Below are positions 10,501 through 20,031 of a stretch of DNA of 64,000 bases, piece by piece. The first letter of the stretch is position 1. Each line of letters starts with the position of its first letter. This DNA comes from Cyanodermella asteris (Eukaryota; Ascomycota; Lecanoromycetes; Ostropales; Stictidaceae), in contig UYJD01000013.1 of NCBI GenBank assembly GCA_900618795.1, forward strand, positions 205,397 through 269,396, given 5' to 3'. The position numbers were made by a program, and so were the translations under genes. The notes beneath the pieces were generated by a model that ran no database searches, had not been told where the DNA came from, and saw only the letters and a program-made list of their open reading frames with translations.

Positions 10501-11999
10501 TGTATGCAGCCGCCACACCACCTGTGGTGATGGAATCGACTCCGCCTGCCGCCCGAAAACCCGCCAGTAGAAAGACATCAAAGTCTGGTGAAGACGTTTT
10601 TGGTCACAAGACGACCAAATCAAGGGGCAGCAGTCATGAGCGATCCAAGGAGTTCGAACAGCTCATCGACAGTGGCGAGACAATTCAATACACACTGACT
10701 CCTCAGAACATACGCTCGTACCAAGTTGCGGAAGCCGCAGCTGAGTCTGTCGCGATGCAGCCGTCTAATTCACGGGATCATGCGCGTGGCCTTTCACTGA
10801 GCGGTGGATTTGGTGGCAAGGTTCGCGCGGCTAGCGCAACCCAACAAGCTCCTGCGCCGGCACAGACATTCCCTGCTAGTAATGTTCCAGGTACAAAGGG
10901 ATTCGTTGGATTTCCTGTTCGCCGACCTGCCGCTGCTACACCATCCACCAGCTTTGGTGGTATGGTACAAGGCAAGAAATCAGGTCTCGCCCCACGCGAA
11001 GCAAAGACAGATATGAGCAGCATGCGCGACTTTGCCGAATTCATGCGCACCACTGGACCAACCGATGCGGGAGACTCCTTTGCTGCACCTCAAAAAGTAG
11101 TCCGAGGTCCGGTTCCGGTTCGCAATGCTGATATCCAAGCCAAGCCACAGACCGCAGGTCTTCCCAGCGGAATGCGCAGCCCGTCTTCGCCAGGCTTTCC
11201 AGGCGCGAGGACTTCCACGGGCACAAGCAGCATCAAGCGCAAGGGTCCGAAGCTGCTGGCTCGTGATCCTCAGACAAACGACAAGAGTACCAGTGATCTG
11301 ATTGACTTCATCCGTGAAGGTCCACCCGGCGAGTCCGGGGCACATCGCACACCGCGTACTGTGGCTCCGTTCCGTACCACGATGGATAGCGACGATATGA
11401 GGAACGGCCTCAACTCCAAACCATCAGCTGCGAATGGCTACAACCGCTACGCGCCCAGCATGAACAGCACACAGGAAAGCTTTAAGACGGCTTCGGGCGT
11501 CAGCAGCTCGAACAGCCACACCGGGCTACTAGCAAACTCGAGAGCCAATGCCAGCAACCCCATGGGCGGCCTTGCGGAGGAACCACAGATGCCTACACGC
11601 AAAAGTAGAAAGCCCAGAGACCCGTACGCGGTCGACTTTAGTGACGAAGAGGGCGAATACGGTGACGACGACCAGATGGGGTCCAGCCGTGGTGGCCACC
11701 AGCGCGAGGAGAGTCTTGTCGAGTTCCTCCAGAGTCAGCTTCCTCCGGCTAACGCTAACGCTAACACCTCCACAAAGCTCAGCAGCCTCGGGAGGCCGAT
11801 TGGCAATGGACCTGGGATGGCACGACCCAAGCCACAAGCTAGAGCCGCGGGCGGTAATATGAGGAGCGACACCAACGATCTCGCGGATTTCTTCAAAAAC
11901 TCTGCGCCTCCTGGCGGTATGGGTAGCCATGCCTCGGTACAGACCATGACCAAGGAGAAGAAGGGTCTTGGAGGGATGTTCAAGAGGGCACGCGGCTAG
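7512..11999 (+). CDS. Large fungal protein: histone-fold-like N terminus, long disordered tail
   Basis: A single uninterrupted frame encodes 1495 residues. The first 300 or so are globular, with a helical segment (SVSALVTVNCFLDRILHNILASSRSLSLATLRTAVTEVLKPRLA) that resembles a histone-fold pair and is followed by an acidic loop (MDCLGEDDEVDMFEDAAEVMDG) and LVWKRARLRCMVYTRLGDMEEEDEE. I associate this arrangement with an uncharacterised family conserved in filamentous ascomycetes, from memory and not searched. The rest is low-complexity and rich in Ser, Pro, Arg and Gln. It contains a Gln/Tyr/Arg repeat (residues about 868-925) and four related short motifs near the C terminus (about residues 1168, 1260, 1400 and 1456; see findings). 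The start ATG has CACC in front. Role unknown; a nuclear or scaffold function is only a guess. Confidence 0.85.
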   Translation: MSRPLQGAPARVDTNVDRIAPMSPQAISQTLSPVGSLLAAPPVAPEPAYIAPREAGLIITREVLAEFHQVEDADLSDLHEQSLSQVSVSALVTVNCFLDRILHNILASSRSLSLATLRTAVTEVLKPRLASEAIGGADEELMDCLGEDDEVDMFEDAAEVMDGSFDLDLVWKRARLRCMVYTRLGDMEEEDEERYIEEHSLDGYIDGRRMSRNSGLVSPPVAIWLTAILEFIGENALMIASQHAYRRCENRYGRGLMGQPLHPSVVTVGDIDLEKIALNPSLGRLWRAWRKPLKSPRSSVSRPLSVESMRHRRGDSKSSLGHARGTSIEEMNSSRDRQIEQEPAATQVTPRNDSLAEGPEAGQKEEKHKPEPEVVSEELEPADIPLPVSHHDIDEIEVPGYNPVPDWEAREEDDFIKSRRPISLILPGASDPTTASETAPLEGPRHMRSRSLPGARRPSAYTLFDEERPTVAEVLNSDATTRTSLNGRPVSDVSQDGVFNSLTSPADYQTGEEASREERRSTRRDRASVVPAADRKSGVSEYGVEFDRSDYKVDPNEPPPIQTTIMSPRVTIAPPTAVPGTPVDAPVRSGLRSNRPVSLAIQSPGRLAAPERRTGGEISPLGEGEYLGSGEISPLEPSDDEGSVSIAGLKDAKEHMGLNPSEHSVQSSDDVYDDAEEQAVSPLSPPAHSNVPARTWIGPPAPQPRREVVPVAASSAVATRPRQDDSMVRQLSDERRREVRDTAAPSPRPTLLEKDDLPDIPKAEQINKLVAAAKAHSDVAVPQPERIFRSMSRDMSDDGPPQTRSQVTSPAAVTSAPPSSVTTLAAPSLMQAAISSPEPSPEPVLKTANPTTITKIHRKEVSQDTRAQPKAQDGRSQYQDTRVQSQELHGQYPEVRVQPVEQRNQYQATRSQYQDPRSQAETQNVSQSFGVTPLHLKQSSVGETAVPPPTSKLLERRRQLPQVDTVSPERAAVQRLSPTSLEEGIKIPPSRSVPDQMYAAATPPVVMESTPPAARKPASRKTSKSGEDVFGHKTTKSRGSSHERSKEFEQLIDSGETIQYTLTPQNIRSYQVAEAAAESVAMQPSNSRDHARGLSLSGGFGGKVRAASATQQAPAPAQTFPASNVPGTKGFVGFPVRRPAAATPSTSFGGMVQGKKSGLAPREAKTDMSSMRDFAEFMRTTGPTDAGDSFAAPQKVVRGPVPVRNADIQAKPQTAGLPSGMRSPSSPGFPGARTSTGTSSIKRKGPKLLARDPQTNDKSTSDLIDFIREGPPGESGAHRTPRTVAPFRTTMDSDDMRNGLNSKPSAANGYNRYAPSMNSTQESFKTASGVSSSNSHTGLLANSRANASNPMGGLAEEPQMPTRKSRKPRDPYAVDFSDEEGEYGDDDQMGSSRGGHQREESLVEFLQSQLPPANANANTSTKLSSLGRPIGNGPGMARPKPQARAAGGNMRSDTNDLADFFKNSAPPGGMGSHASVQTMTKEKKGLGGMFKRARG

Positions 12000-13750
12000 A
12001 CGACTTAGCCCTCAATGAGCACCTGCAGCAGTCATGGCTGTGCAAAGTGCCATGAAGCCTGCTTGGAGGAGAGATGGCAGTGCCATCAATGATTCGTCAT
12101 GACCGTGTATGACTATCAGCACCATCGATTCCGAGCGCGCACATGACTTGTTTTTGTTGTTGTTACCCACGTTTCAAGCAACTTTCGCGAGGACGAGGAA
12201 CGTTTTATGTACAGGGATAAGTCACTCAACCAAATTGCAATGTGTAATTCTTTGAAATGAGGAACGAATGAAAGGGAAATGTGGATGAACATAGCAACTC
12301 TCTTGTTTCTTTGCGGGCGGGACGACGATAGCCTTTTCTGTTTTTTGTTCCATTTTTTTGCAAATGAGATACCACAAATTTGCTTGCTGTATGTGTTCTC
12401 GTGTTTTTGAGGTTGGCTCATATTCAGTTCGGCATAGCTGTGACATTCCTATGCATAACGGACGTGCAATAGATAGCCCGTATTGATAACGATCAAACAT
12501 GGCCTTCGGGCACTTCCCAATATCACAGTGATTGCATCAGGAATGTACAGTATGCCTTGTAGGCAGTGCCTGGGTCATCGATACGACATGTTAGAGTATG
12601 GAGTGGGGACCGCTCCCACAGGCCGGACAGCTCGACAACAGGCGACTTGGAGCTTCCGACGTGAGGACGACTTGCTGCTCATGCCATGATTGTGTTTCAT
12701 CGTGCAGCGTGTTCGGCGACAACCACACTTTTTTTTCTTGACTCGGCAGTCTTTTTTCCTGTGCAGCAAGCCCTCTCCAGCTTGCTGCGACAGCACCGCC
12801 CGGAACACTTTCCAGCAGTTTTGCAGCACGGTCCGTATCGAGCGGAAGCCCGGGAATATCCATCGCCTTTAGTTTGCTGCTGATGATGATGTTGCTGGAG
12901 AAATTTTGCGGGGTGCTTGAGCAAAGAAGAGAATGCGTTTCGCGTTGCTCAGGCCGCGGTGCTGAGCTTTTGTTGTCGTGAAGTATCCACCAAGCTGTCA
13001 GCTTCGGAAGATTGCTGAATCATTGGACCTGCTTCGTTCATTTTGTTGCTCTGATAGTATGCCGAGCGAACTGAGGTGAAGCAGATGGCAAGTGTCTTTG
13101 TCAGCGTTTGTTTCACGCTCGCTTTGTCAGCGCTTATGATGACGATAAAGTGGTTTTTTTTGGGGGGTTTTTTTTTTTGAGAGAGAGAGAGAGAAAATCA
13201 CTCCAGTTTGATCTCCTAGTGCCGTCACTTGCATCGCTTGCAGCTCACGATGTATCTGCTGTTGATATCATTGCAGGCTCCCTTTTTTGCGCTGCTAATC
13301 CCTTTGCCTGGCAGTCGCGAGCCTACTTTCATTTGGAGTGAAGTGTCACCTGCGAGCTTGCTTCATTCGGCGAAAGAGCTTGCTGGTTGTTCATGTTTAT
13401 TTATGAGATCAAGCTGCCTTCACCGGAAGGGTCGTCTGAGCTGCTTCACCCGCGGTCTGTCGCGGCTCTAACATGTTCTGCTCATTCACCTCTTCCAGGG
13501 TGAAGTATCGGCTCATTGTTCTTGTCTCAGCTGGTACGGGTATTTGAACACTTTCCTTCTGCTATAAATGAGCTTCTTTCTCCATCCGCTTTTCATCTGC
13601 ATCAGTTTGTATCACGACTGCTTTTGCTCGATCACTTGCAGACCTCTCCCAATCAGAAACCTGCTTGCGTTTGAAACATCCAACCGAAGCAGTACACATC
13701 GTTCTTGACTTTAACATCCTAACACTTGTCGACTGCATTTGCATTTGGAT
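12000..13750. other. Intergenic stretch with simple-sequence tracts
   Basis: It holds the 3' untranslated region of the large gene and the promoter of the RGG-rich gene. Homopolymer T and G runs lie at about 13153-13178, followed directly by a (GA)n microsatellite at about 13179-13194. No gene is supported. Confidence 0.55.
13179..13194. repeat. (GA)n microsatellite beside T/G homopolymers
   Basis: Eight GA units follow a long T run and a G run, about 550 bp upstream of the RGG-rich coding region. Tracts of this type are common in fungal promoters. Confidence 0.8.
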
Positions 13751-15094
13751 ATGGGTCCCCGAAAGAACGCCGCTGGAGGTAACGGTGGTCGTGGAGGAAA
13801 GACTGGGAAAGGAAAAAGTCGCATCACTCAACTTGTGAGCGACGCCATAACCCCAGCGAGCTCTGAGAACAGCGAGGGACAAGGAACCGTAGCCAGCACG
13901 AACACCTGGCCGTCCGAAGCTGTGCAGAGAGTCAACGAGGATGCTCCAATTCTGAGCAATGCGGATGAGGACCACGGAAACCCTCTCAATTCGACGCCCT
14001 TGTCGACTTCGATCAGAGTTGACGGATGGTTGAGCAGCGGTCCTGAGAGACGCCCAGCGCGGCCTCAACCGCAGCTCGTCAACAGCAGCCCTACACAGCA
14101 AAGGGCTCAGAGAATGGCAATGTCCTTCGCTGAAGCGCCTTCGCAGCCGCCTTTGGTCCCACGTCTACCCCAAAACCCAGCCAACACGCCAGCTGATGAG
14201 GATCTGCCGGCAACTGAGCCAATTGTGAGTAGTCCCTTGGACCCTGCTCAGCGAGAGGCGGTGTTGGCTATTTTCACCGGGCGAGACCCAACATTTGTCT
14301 CCATAGCGCCAACTGAGTCAGTTGACATTATCATTCCCCCGCGCCCCAACGAGCGCCTGCCCATAGCCCTCGGCGATGGATTTGTCGAGCCAGTCATCAA
14401 CGCTTCATTCAGAACGGTGACCACTGATCCATTCCCTGAGAATGCTGGTCCATCCGGAACTCAGGCTGACATTGCCCAGGGAATGCAGGAAGCGCAGGAC
14501 GATGCGGATGACGAGATGGAGGGCGACCAGACCGTCAAGGAGGAAATCGACAGTGAGGCATCGACCGTGATTGTCCAGTCTGTGGAATCAGCTGTGCCAA
14601 TAGCTTCGCGCAGCAATGCCCGCCTCCTGAGGGAGAATCCCGCCCGAACCCAGCGGTTGAGCAACGAGGCTCCGCCTGCACAAAGACCTGCACGAGGCGC
14701 AACACGAGCCAGCCGCAATCGCCGTGGTCGAAATTCTAGTCTCGGTGCACTCAACCCGGGCCGCGTCTCCAAGTCGAACAAGAAAAACGTCGCGGGCGTT
14801 GCTTCTGGGGCGAGAGGCGCTCGAGGAGGTACTCGCGGAGCTCGTGGTTCCACGCGAGGAGGAAGAGCCGGCAATGCTGGTCGCGGGAGCGCAGCAGCGC
14901 GTGGTCGTGATGCCCCGATCCCCGGTTCACGGTCTGCTGCCAGAGCTGCAGAAAGGGTTGCAAGACTTGCTGGGCTGGTTCAGGAACGAGCGGTGGAGGC
15001 TACTGCCGCTCGTGACCGTGGTCGCGGGGGAAGAGCTTCTCGTGGTGGTAGGGGTGGGAGGACTGGTCGAGGTGGAAGAGCGGGCAGGGCATGA
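13751..15094 (+). CDS. RGG/RG-rich protein, putative nucleic-acid binding
   Basis: One open frame encodes 447 residues starting at ATG 13751, the first ATG of the frame. The N terminus is basic and glycine-rich (MGPRKNAAGGNGGRGGKTGKGK). The middle is acidic and serine/proline-rich and contains DDADDEMEGDQTVKEEIDSE with a sumoylation-like VKEE. The C-terminal 130 residues are packed with RGG, RGA and GRG triplets in two blocks, split by a helical segment rich in Ala and Arg (RSAARAAERVARLAGLVQERA). RGG boxes bind RNA or G-rich nucleic acid and are arginine-methylation targets in known proteins. No folded domain such as an RRM or KH is visible, so partner and process are unknown. Confidence 0.65.
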   Translation: MGPRKNAAGGNGGRGGKTGKGKSRITQLVSDAITPASSENSEGQGTVASTNTWPSEAVQRVNEDAPILSNADEDHGNPLNSTPLSTSIRVDGWLSSGPERRPARPQPQLVNSSPTQQRAQRMAMSFAEAPSQPPLVPRLPQNPANTPADEDLPATEPIVSSPLDPAQREAVLAIFTGRDPTFVSIAPTESVDIIIPPRPNERLPIALGDGFVEPVINASFRTVTTDPFPENAGPSGTQADIAQGMQEAQDDADDEMEGDQTVKEEIDSEASTVIVQSVESAVPIASRSNARLLRENPARTQRLSNEAPPAQRPARGATRASRNRRGRNSSLGALNPGRVSKSNKKNVAGVASGARGARGGTRGARGSTRGGRAGNAGRGSAAARGRDAPIPGSRSAARAAERVARLAGLVQERAVEATAARDRGRGGRASRGGRGGRTGRGGRAGRA

Positions 15095-16394
15095 ATTCTC
15101 ACAACAGCTTCGCAACGACGTCTTCACGCTGTCGATCATGATCACGATCACACGTGTTGCTGGAGCGTCGTTGTCAGTGATTACGCTCTGCTCGCAGTGC
15201 GAGGTCGAGGAAACCACGTTTGGATCACTATACGGCGTTAGCCATGTCTCGTCGCGAGTCTTCTAGTCAGCCGGCCGATTTCCAGTCGTGGGCGTCCCTG
15301 CTCACTTTCGAAACTCTCATTTCCCCCTCAAACGTTGCTGTTCCTCCGTCCCTTCATTATCAACAATCGAGCAGCAGCGTCCAAAAACCAGAAGCGGCGA
15401 CGTCACATCCAAAAGGGCAAAAGCCGCTGAAAAACGCCCAGTCGCCGGCGCTACGCAGGTAGAGTTGCGGCGAACTGCTTAGAACAAAGCTCGATCTCTA
15501 CTGAAATAGCAGAGCAGGAGCAGATCACAGTCTGCTCGGAAAAAAACCATGCCCTTACCAAGTACGGCGGTGAGCGTCCTTCTAGCCCTAGAGAATTCTC
15601 TGACGTGGATCGGGGCATATCACCTGACAACAAGAGCCACGTCGAGTTTGCTCGTTCTGTTTCTACCCACGGCATGCTTCAATTTGTTCTTGCCAATGAC
15701 GGAGGGTAATTGGACCGCAATAGCCTTGGAATTGACTCACGGGACCGTCTCCGGACGAGCATCTGAACTTCAAAGATGCGTTCGTGATACGGAGCGTGGT
15801 TTGTTGGTGCGGATAGAATTGGGGGCTGCGAGCCTTGTTAGCCCTTCCCGGGATTGCAGCAATTACATCCACAGGGTTTGTCAGTTTGGTTGAGAATATA
15901 CATGAGTGCGGTGTGTGCGGAGCGGAGATGAAACTGTGAAGATGCCCAGCACACGTTGTTTTAGTTTGCCGATATTCAATAAATCTTGCAACTCGAACTT
16001 TGCTTTCTTGACTCCGTTGACGTGATTGTAGCATCTCGAGAGCGCTTTCCAATTTCTTCCTTCCCACTCAGAAGCCGCCTTCGTCCTCATGCGATCCTGA
16101 GCCATCACCAAGCAAGCTGCTATGATCTGTTCCAAAATCGACGTGGTAAGACAGCGTGGTCAAAGGGCTCATGGATGATAACAATGAAAGCCCTTCCGCC
16201 AAGTCTCCGATACAATCGCGACACCATCGACGGACTTACGTTGTCTTTATTGGCTCAAACGACACCAGCAATGCCTGTTTCTTTGGGACCAGATCTCTGC
16301 AAGACTGCATATCTGGATTCTTGCCCGCACTGCCGGCACAAAAATCATACATCACAGATCACAGATAAATTGCATCCTCAAACTGCCAATCAAT
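15095..16394. other. Intergenic stretch, one doubtful short frame
   Basis: An ATG at 15244 opens a serine-rich frame to 15462 (starts MSRRESSSQPADFQ). It has no conserved feature and could be a small spliced gene or nothing. No other signal was found before the first cysteine-rich peptide gene. Confidence 0.4.
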
Positions 16395-16598
16395 ATGAAA
16401 TTCCTCTACCTAGTCTCGGCGACCTTTTTCATCGCCACAGGCATGGCGGTTCCGGCGGCCGATCATGGCCTGCATCGACGCCAGTGCACAACCGCGTGGA
16501 TAAAGTGTACTGGACCCTTCTTCGATCAAATTGCCAAAGCCTTCGCCGGCGACTGCGGCGCAAGAACCCATTGCGAATGCGGTTTCTGCAACACTTAG
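16395..16598 (+). CDS. Small secreted cysteine-rich peptide, copy 1
   Basis: The product has 67 residues: a signal peptide (MKFLYLVSATFFIATGMAVP), a short pro-region ending in the dibasic, Kex2-like site LHRR, and a mature part of about 38 residues beginning with Gln-Cys. The mature part has six cysteines spaced C-x6-C-x15-C-x5-C-x1-C-x2-C and ends CGFCNT. Six cysteines in such a short peptide suggest three disulfides. This architecture is shared by fungal effectors, antimicrobial peptides and defensin-like peptides, but the spacing matches no family I know. The second copy lies 461 bp downstream on the same strand. Expression in a host or in competition is likely but inferred. Confidence 0.8.
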   Translation: MKFLYLVSATFFIATGMAVPAADHGLHRRQCTTAWIKCTGPFFDQIAKAFAGDCGARTHCECGFCNT

Positions 16599-17059
16599 GA
16601 CGCATGGAGCGCAGAATGCCAGCACGCCCGCGCACATGGTGGCCCATCACGAAATCATGGCCGCAATTCAGCCGGCCACCAAATACGATGAGACGGCGTT
16701 TCCACGAGACCGTCTGATCTAATTATACAAGACTGGTCGCATTGACGTTGACACTATCACGAGGCCCAAAGTCGGACGCTGGATCCCTTCATCACGTATA
16801 AGTATCAAGACATCCATCTCTTTTGATTCTGGCCCTGTCCCATTCTCTCCACTGCTCTGACACGGCCCCCTCTTCCAGTTGACCCATCATCAATCTTTCT
16901 CCAACTTCACTCGAGCTTTTATATATCGTCATCAACAACATAGCTCTCCTCAAGCTGGCCATCACCCAGCCTGCCTGAGCTCTCAACGACACATTTGCCA
17001 CAAACCAAACCAAACTAGACTCGATTTGAGCCACTCTCAAAACTCATATCTCCAGCACA
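16599..17059. other. Spacer between the two cysteine-rich peptide genes
   Basis: It holds the 3' region of copy 1 and the promoter of copy 2, including a TATA-like TTTTATATAT at about 16917-16926, some 135 bp before the copy 2 ATG. Confidence 0.55.
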
Positions 17060-17263
17060 ATGAAGTTCATTCTTCTCATCTCTGCCAGCTTGTTCGTCAC
17101 CGCAGGCATGGCGGCCCCGTCAACAGATCATAGCCTCCATCGACGCCAATGCAAAACCTGGTGGAAACCTTGCAGTGGAGGCGTCTTCGATCAGATTCGC
17201 GAAGCTTTCTCCGGTGAATGTGGCGCCCAAACCCATTGCGAGTGCGGCTTCTGTAACACTTAG
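17060..17263 (+). CDS. Small secreted cysteine-rich peptide, copy 2
   Basis: A second 67-residue precursor of the same design: signal peptide (MKFILLISASLFVTAGMAAP), pro-region ending LHRR, and a mature peptide starting Gln-Cys with the identical six-cysteine spacing and the same last 10 residues (THCECGFCNT). By my hand alignment the two copies share about 43 of 67 positions. The signal and loop regions have diverged most, and the loop between Cys1 and Cys2 changes from TTAWIK to KTWWKP. Conservation of length, processing site and every cysteine argues that both copies are functional products of a tandem duplication. Confidence 0.82.
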   Translation: MKFILLISASLFVTAGMAAPSTDHSLHRRQCKTWWKPCSGGVFDQIREAFSGECGAQTHCECGFCNT

Positions 17264-20031
17264 GGCACCTCGAACGTTCAGGACTTTTAGGGTGAATGAG
17301 ACACTTTCGAACATGATATCAATATTCGTCATGCATGCACTGATTGTTTATCTGGGCTTTTGTAGATCGATCTTGGTATATTGGGTGATAACCTCGTAGT
17401 TACGAATTTGCAGACGTCACGACCGGTGCGGTTTCTTGGCGGGCCGTTGGTGAAGGTCTGAGATGTTCAAAATCTGGATTATTTGGTGTTGAAAACGGTG
17501 TGGCGCATGCGTATAGGGAGACATGCGGGGCTTCTTGGCGCTTGGCTGGGTGAGATCAGCGAGATCAGCGAGCTTCCCCGGGGGCTCAGCGCAGTGCCAT
17601 AGTGAGATGGGCCGCTAACGTACCCGCTATCACAGTCGATCATTCGTGGCAATTGGTGAGCAATCAGCTTGGCGAACAATTCACTACACCTTTCCTCCAC
17701 CTTGCTTCTATGCGAAATGTCACTCAGCTTGTCACTGCTCAATGTGGCAATCGACCTCTCCATAGGGCTGTGCTGTTGGGTCTGTCTGCAACGCAGCAAG
17801 TGCCGACCGTCATTCGTATCCCTGGCTCCTGGGCACTTGTTCTCGATTCATGTAAAGCACAGGCCACAGCCTCGCAATAAGTCATGACTTCTGACATATT
17901 CATGTACAGTCATCAATATCTTGACGAGATGAGAGGAGGGGGATAAATGCTGTTGTTGTCTGTCCTCGCAGTGAATGATCTATGTTTAGTGCTGTGGCAA
18001 AGACGCCGGGCCGTGTTGAAGCCCACGGTCGTCAACCTGACCTGGACCTTCAGGTAAATCTGGCTATTCATGACTCGTTTTCGGATCGCTGACCGGAGGT
18101 CTACACCTGGCCTTCGAGGTTGTAGACTCGTGAAGGCCAACCTGCTCAGTCTCTGACCTGCGGTCATCTCTTGGAGAATGCCATATGCAAGAAAATACGG
18201 GCCACCTCGAAAAGACCTATCGTGTTGCGATAAGAGTGACACAAAGAAGGTCTTGTCATCCAGCCATGGTCGCGAAACGCTTAAGGTACAGTTGAAGTCG
18301 GTCAACACAGCCGTCAGAACTTGACAACGAGGTCAGTCAGCCTTACATGGCTTGAGCCGAGGCCTCGAAATCCCACGACACGGTCAAACAACACGAAGAG
18401 CCATCTCGAGATGCTAGCCAGATTTTTTGTGAACAGCCGTGAAGAGGCCGGATGACAGCGACTGGGCAGATGCCAAAGCTTTAATGGAACCACGCCCAAA
18501 CAGCGTGGTGTTGCTTCAGGGCTAAAAATGGTTGGATGAGACGCTTTCGGTGACATGTACCGACCCGTGGGTCTGGCGCATGGCCGGTGCGAGGCGTACT
18601 CTGACTGCTCCAACGTGTCTCTTCCAACAGGTCCGGCCCTGCCACCAGATACAGTCGGTTCTCGCGTCGTCTTGCGTGCTTTTGCGTTCAGTGAAACATC
18701 ATCGCCTACGGTATTTTGAGAGCTCACGATCCTTCTACCAGTGCTGTGCTATTGTTGCCGGCGGCTTGACGAGGGCTTTGATTGTTTGACGATGTGAGGT
18801 CGTCAAAACGGCCGGCCGCTGCCATGACTATGCAGATGTTACATGTTGTGTCCTACCGTGCAGCTATGCTTAGCTTGAAGCTATTCGCGCTGCGACCGAA
18901 CGCATGTATGCAAATGAGAAGTCAAAGCAAGCTGGTTTCCATTCTGGGCTTGCAGCTGCGGTAATCCGTTGGTTCGTCAGTCCGCTCTTCTGGAAGCAGA
19001 GAACACCAGCCACAGCAGTCATGTGCCGGGATACAAGTCTAGCTCTACCGAGTATTGATGAATTAGGTCTGGCAAATCGTTGGACTCGGAGGGCGCCTAT
19101 GCAGTCTATTCTAGGGTGGCTGATATAGCCAAAGTATTTCCGGCAGCGACCCATACACATTTAGCGGGTCGGTCGCGATTGTGCTCGAACAGAGCTGAAG
19201 GGCGAGGGTGAGTATATGGCAAGGACCCATTTGTATGCAAGGCACTCTGCCGGGCCTCTAAAACGGCCTCTGCGCCAGGACGGAATAGGAATCTTACTTG
19301 GCACGCTTCGCAGGTACTTTGTCGATGGTGGTAAGGATTAGCCGCAATGCGGTGAAGTGAGGCTGTGCGAGCACTAGCGCGGCACCGTTGTCTTCGTCCA
19401 GCTCCCGATGCTGCGGCTGCTCTTCACTCTACCTCCTCACCGTTATTACTGCATCGATTGGGGACGACAAGCGCCATCTCTGACAGACGCAGGGTGCTCT
19501 CCCCGCTGCCATCTGCTGCCCTGACCGCTCTTACGTAGCATCCGATCTGATGTATGCCAATTCGGGCCTGGAAACCTTCTTTGACCTCATCGTGTTTGCT
19601 TTCCTACCTCTGGCCAGCTCAAGCTGGGTCAACCCCAGCGGCGACCTGACGGTCACTCCGAGGTACTTTTCCAACTTCCATAGGATCGTATGTAAAGATG
19701 GTGATGGCTGTGGCGTTCCATCTGCTCCCCTTCACCGACTTCGTACATGACAAGCCTTGATACCAAGCTTGATCTACTTTGCTTCTTCTCCATTCGATTT
19801 GCCTGAGGCGTTTTTGACGACATCTTGATATACCTTCACGCAGTCCATAGAAGTCTGCTTACAACCTTCACTTCTCTCATCATACAGTACTCTTTTGCCA
19901 CATCACAGTCACAGTCACTGAGTCATCCACTGAATGTCAGTTCTGTTTTTCAATTACCATTCGAAGCAGTGTCGAACATATCTCGTCGGGGATCGCTCGA
20001 TGAAGCATCCCTTGTCCATTGCCCCTGGCCA
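17264..20031. other. 2.8 kb intergenic stretch, no gene supported
   Basis: Only short frames without motifs are present. A hairpin-forming sequence lies at 18099-18127 (GTCTACA ... TGTAGAC arms). The last 500 bases lead into the following gene. Part of its upstream frame is open (from about 19825), but the first usable ATG is at 20032. Confidence 0.5.
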
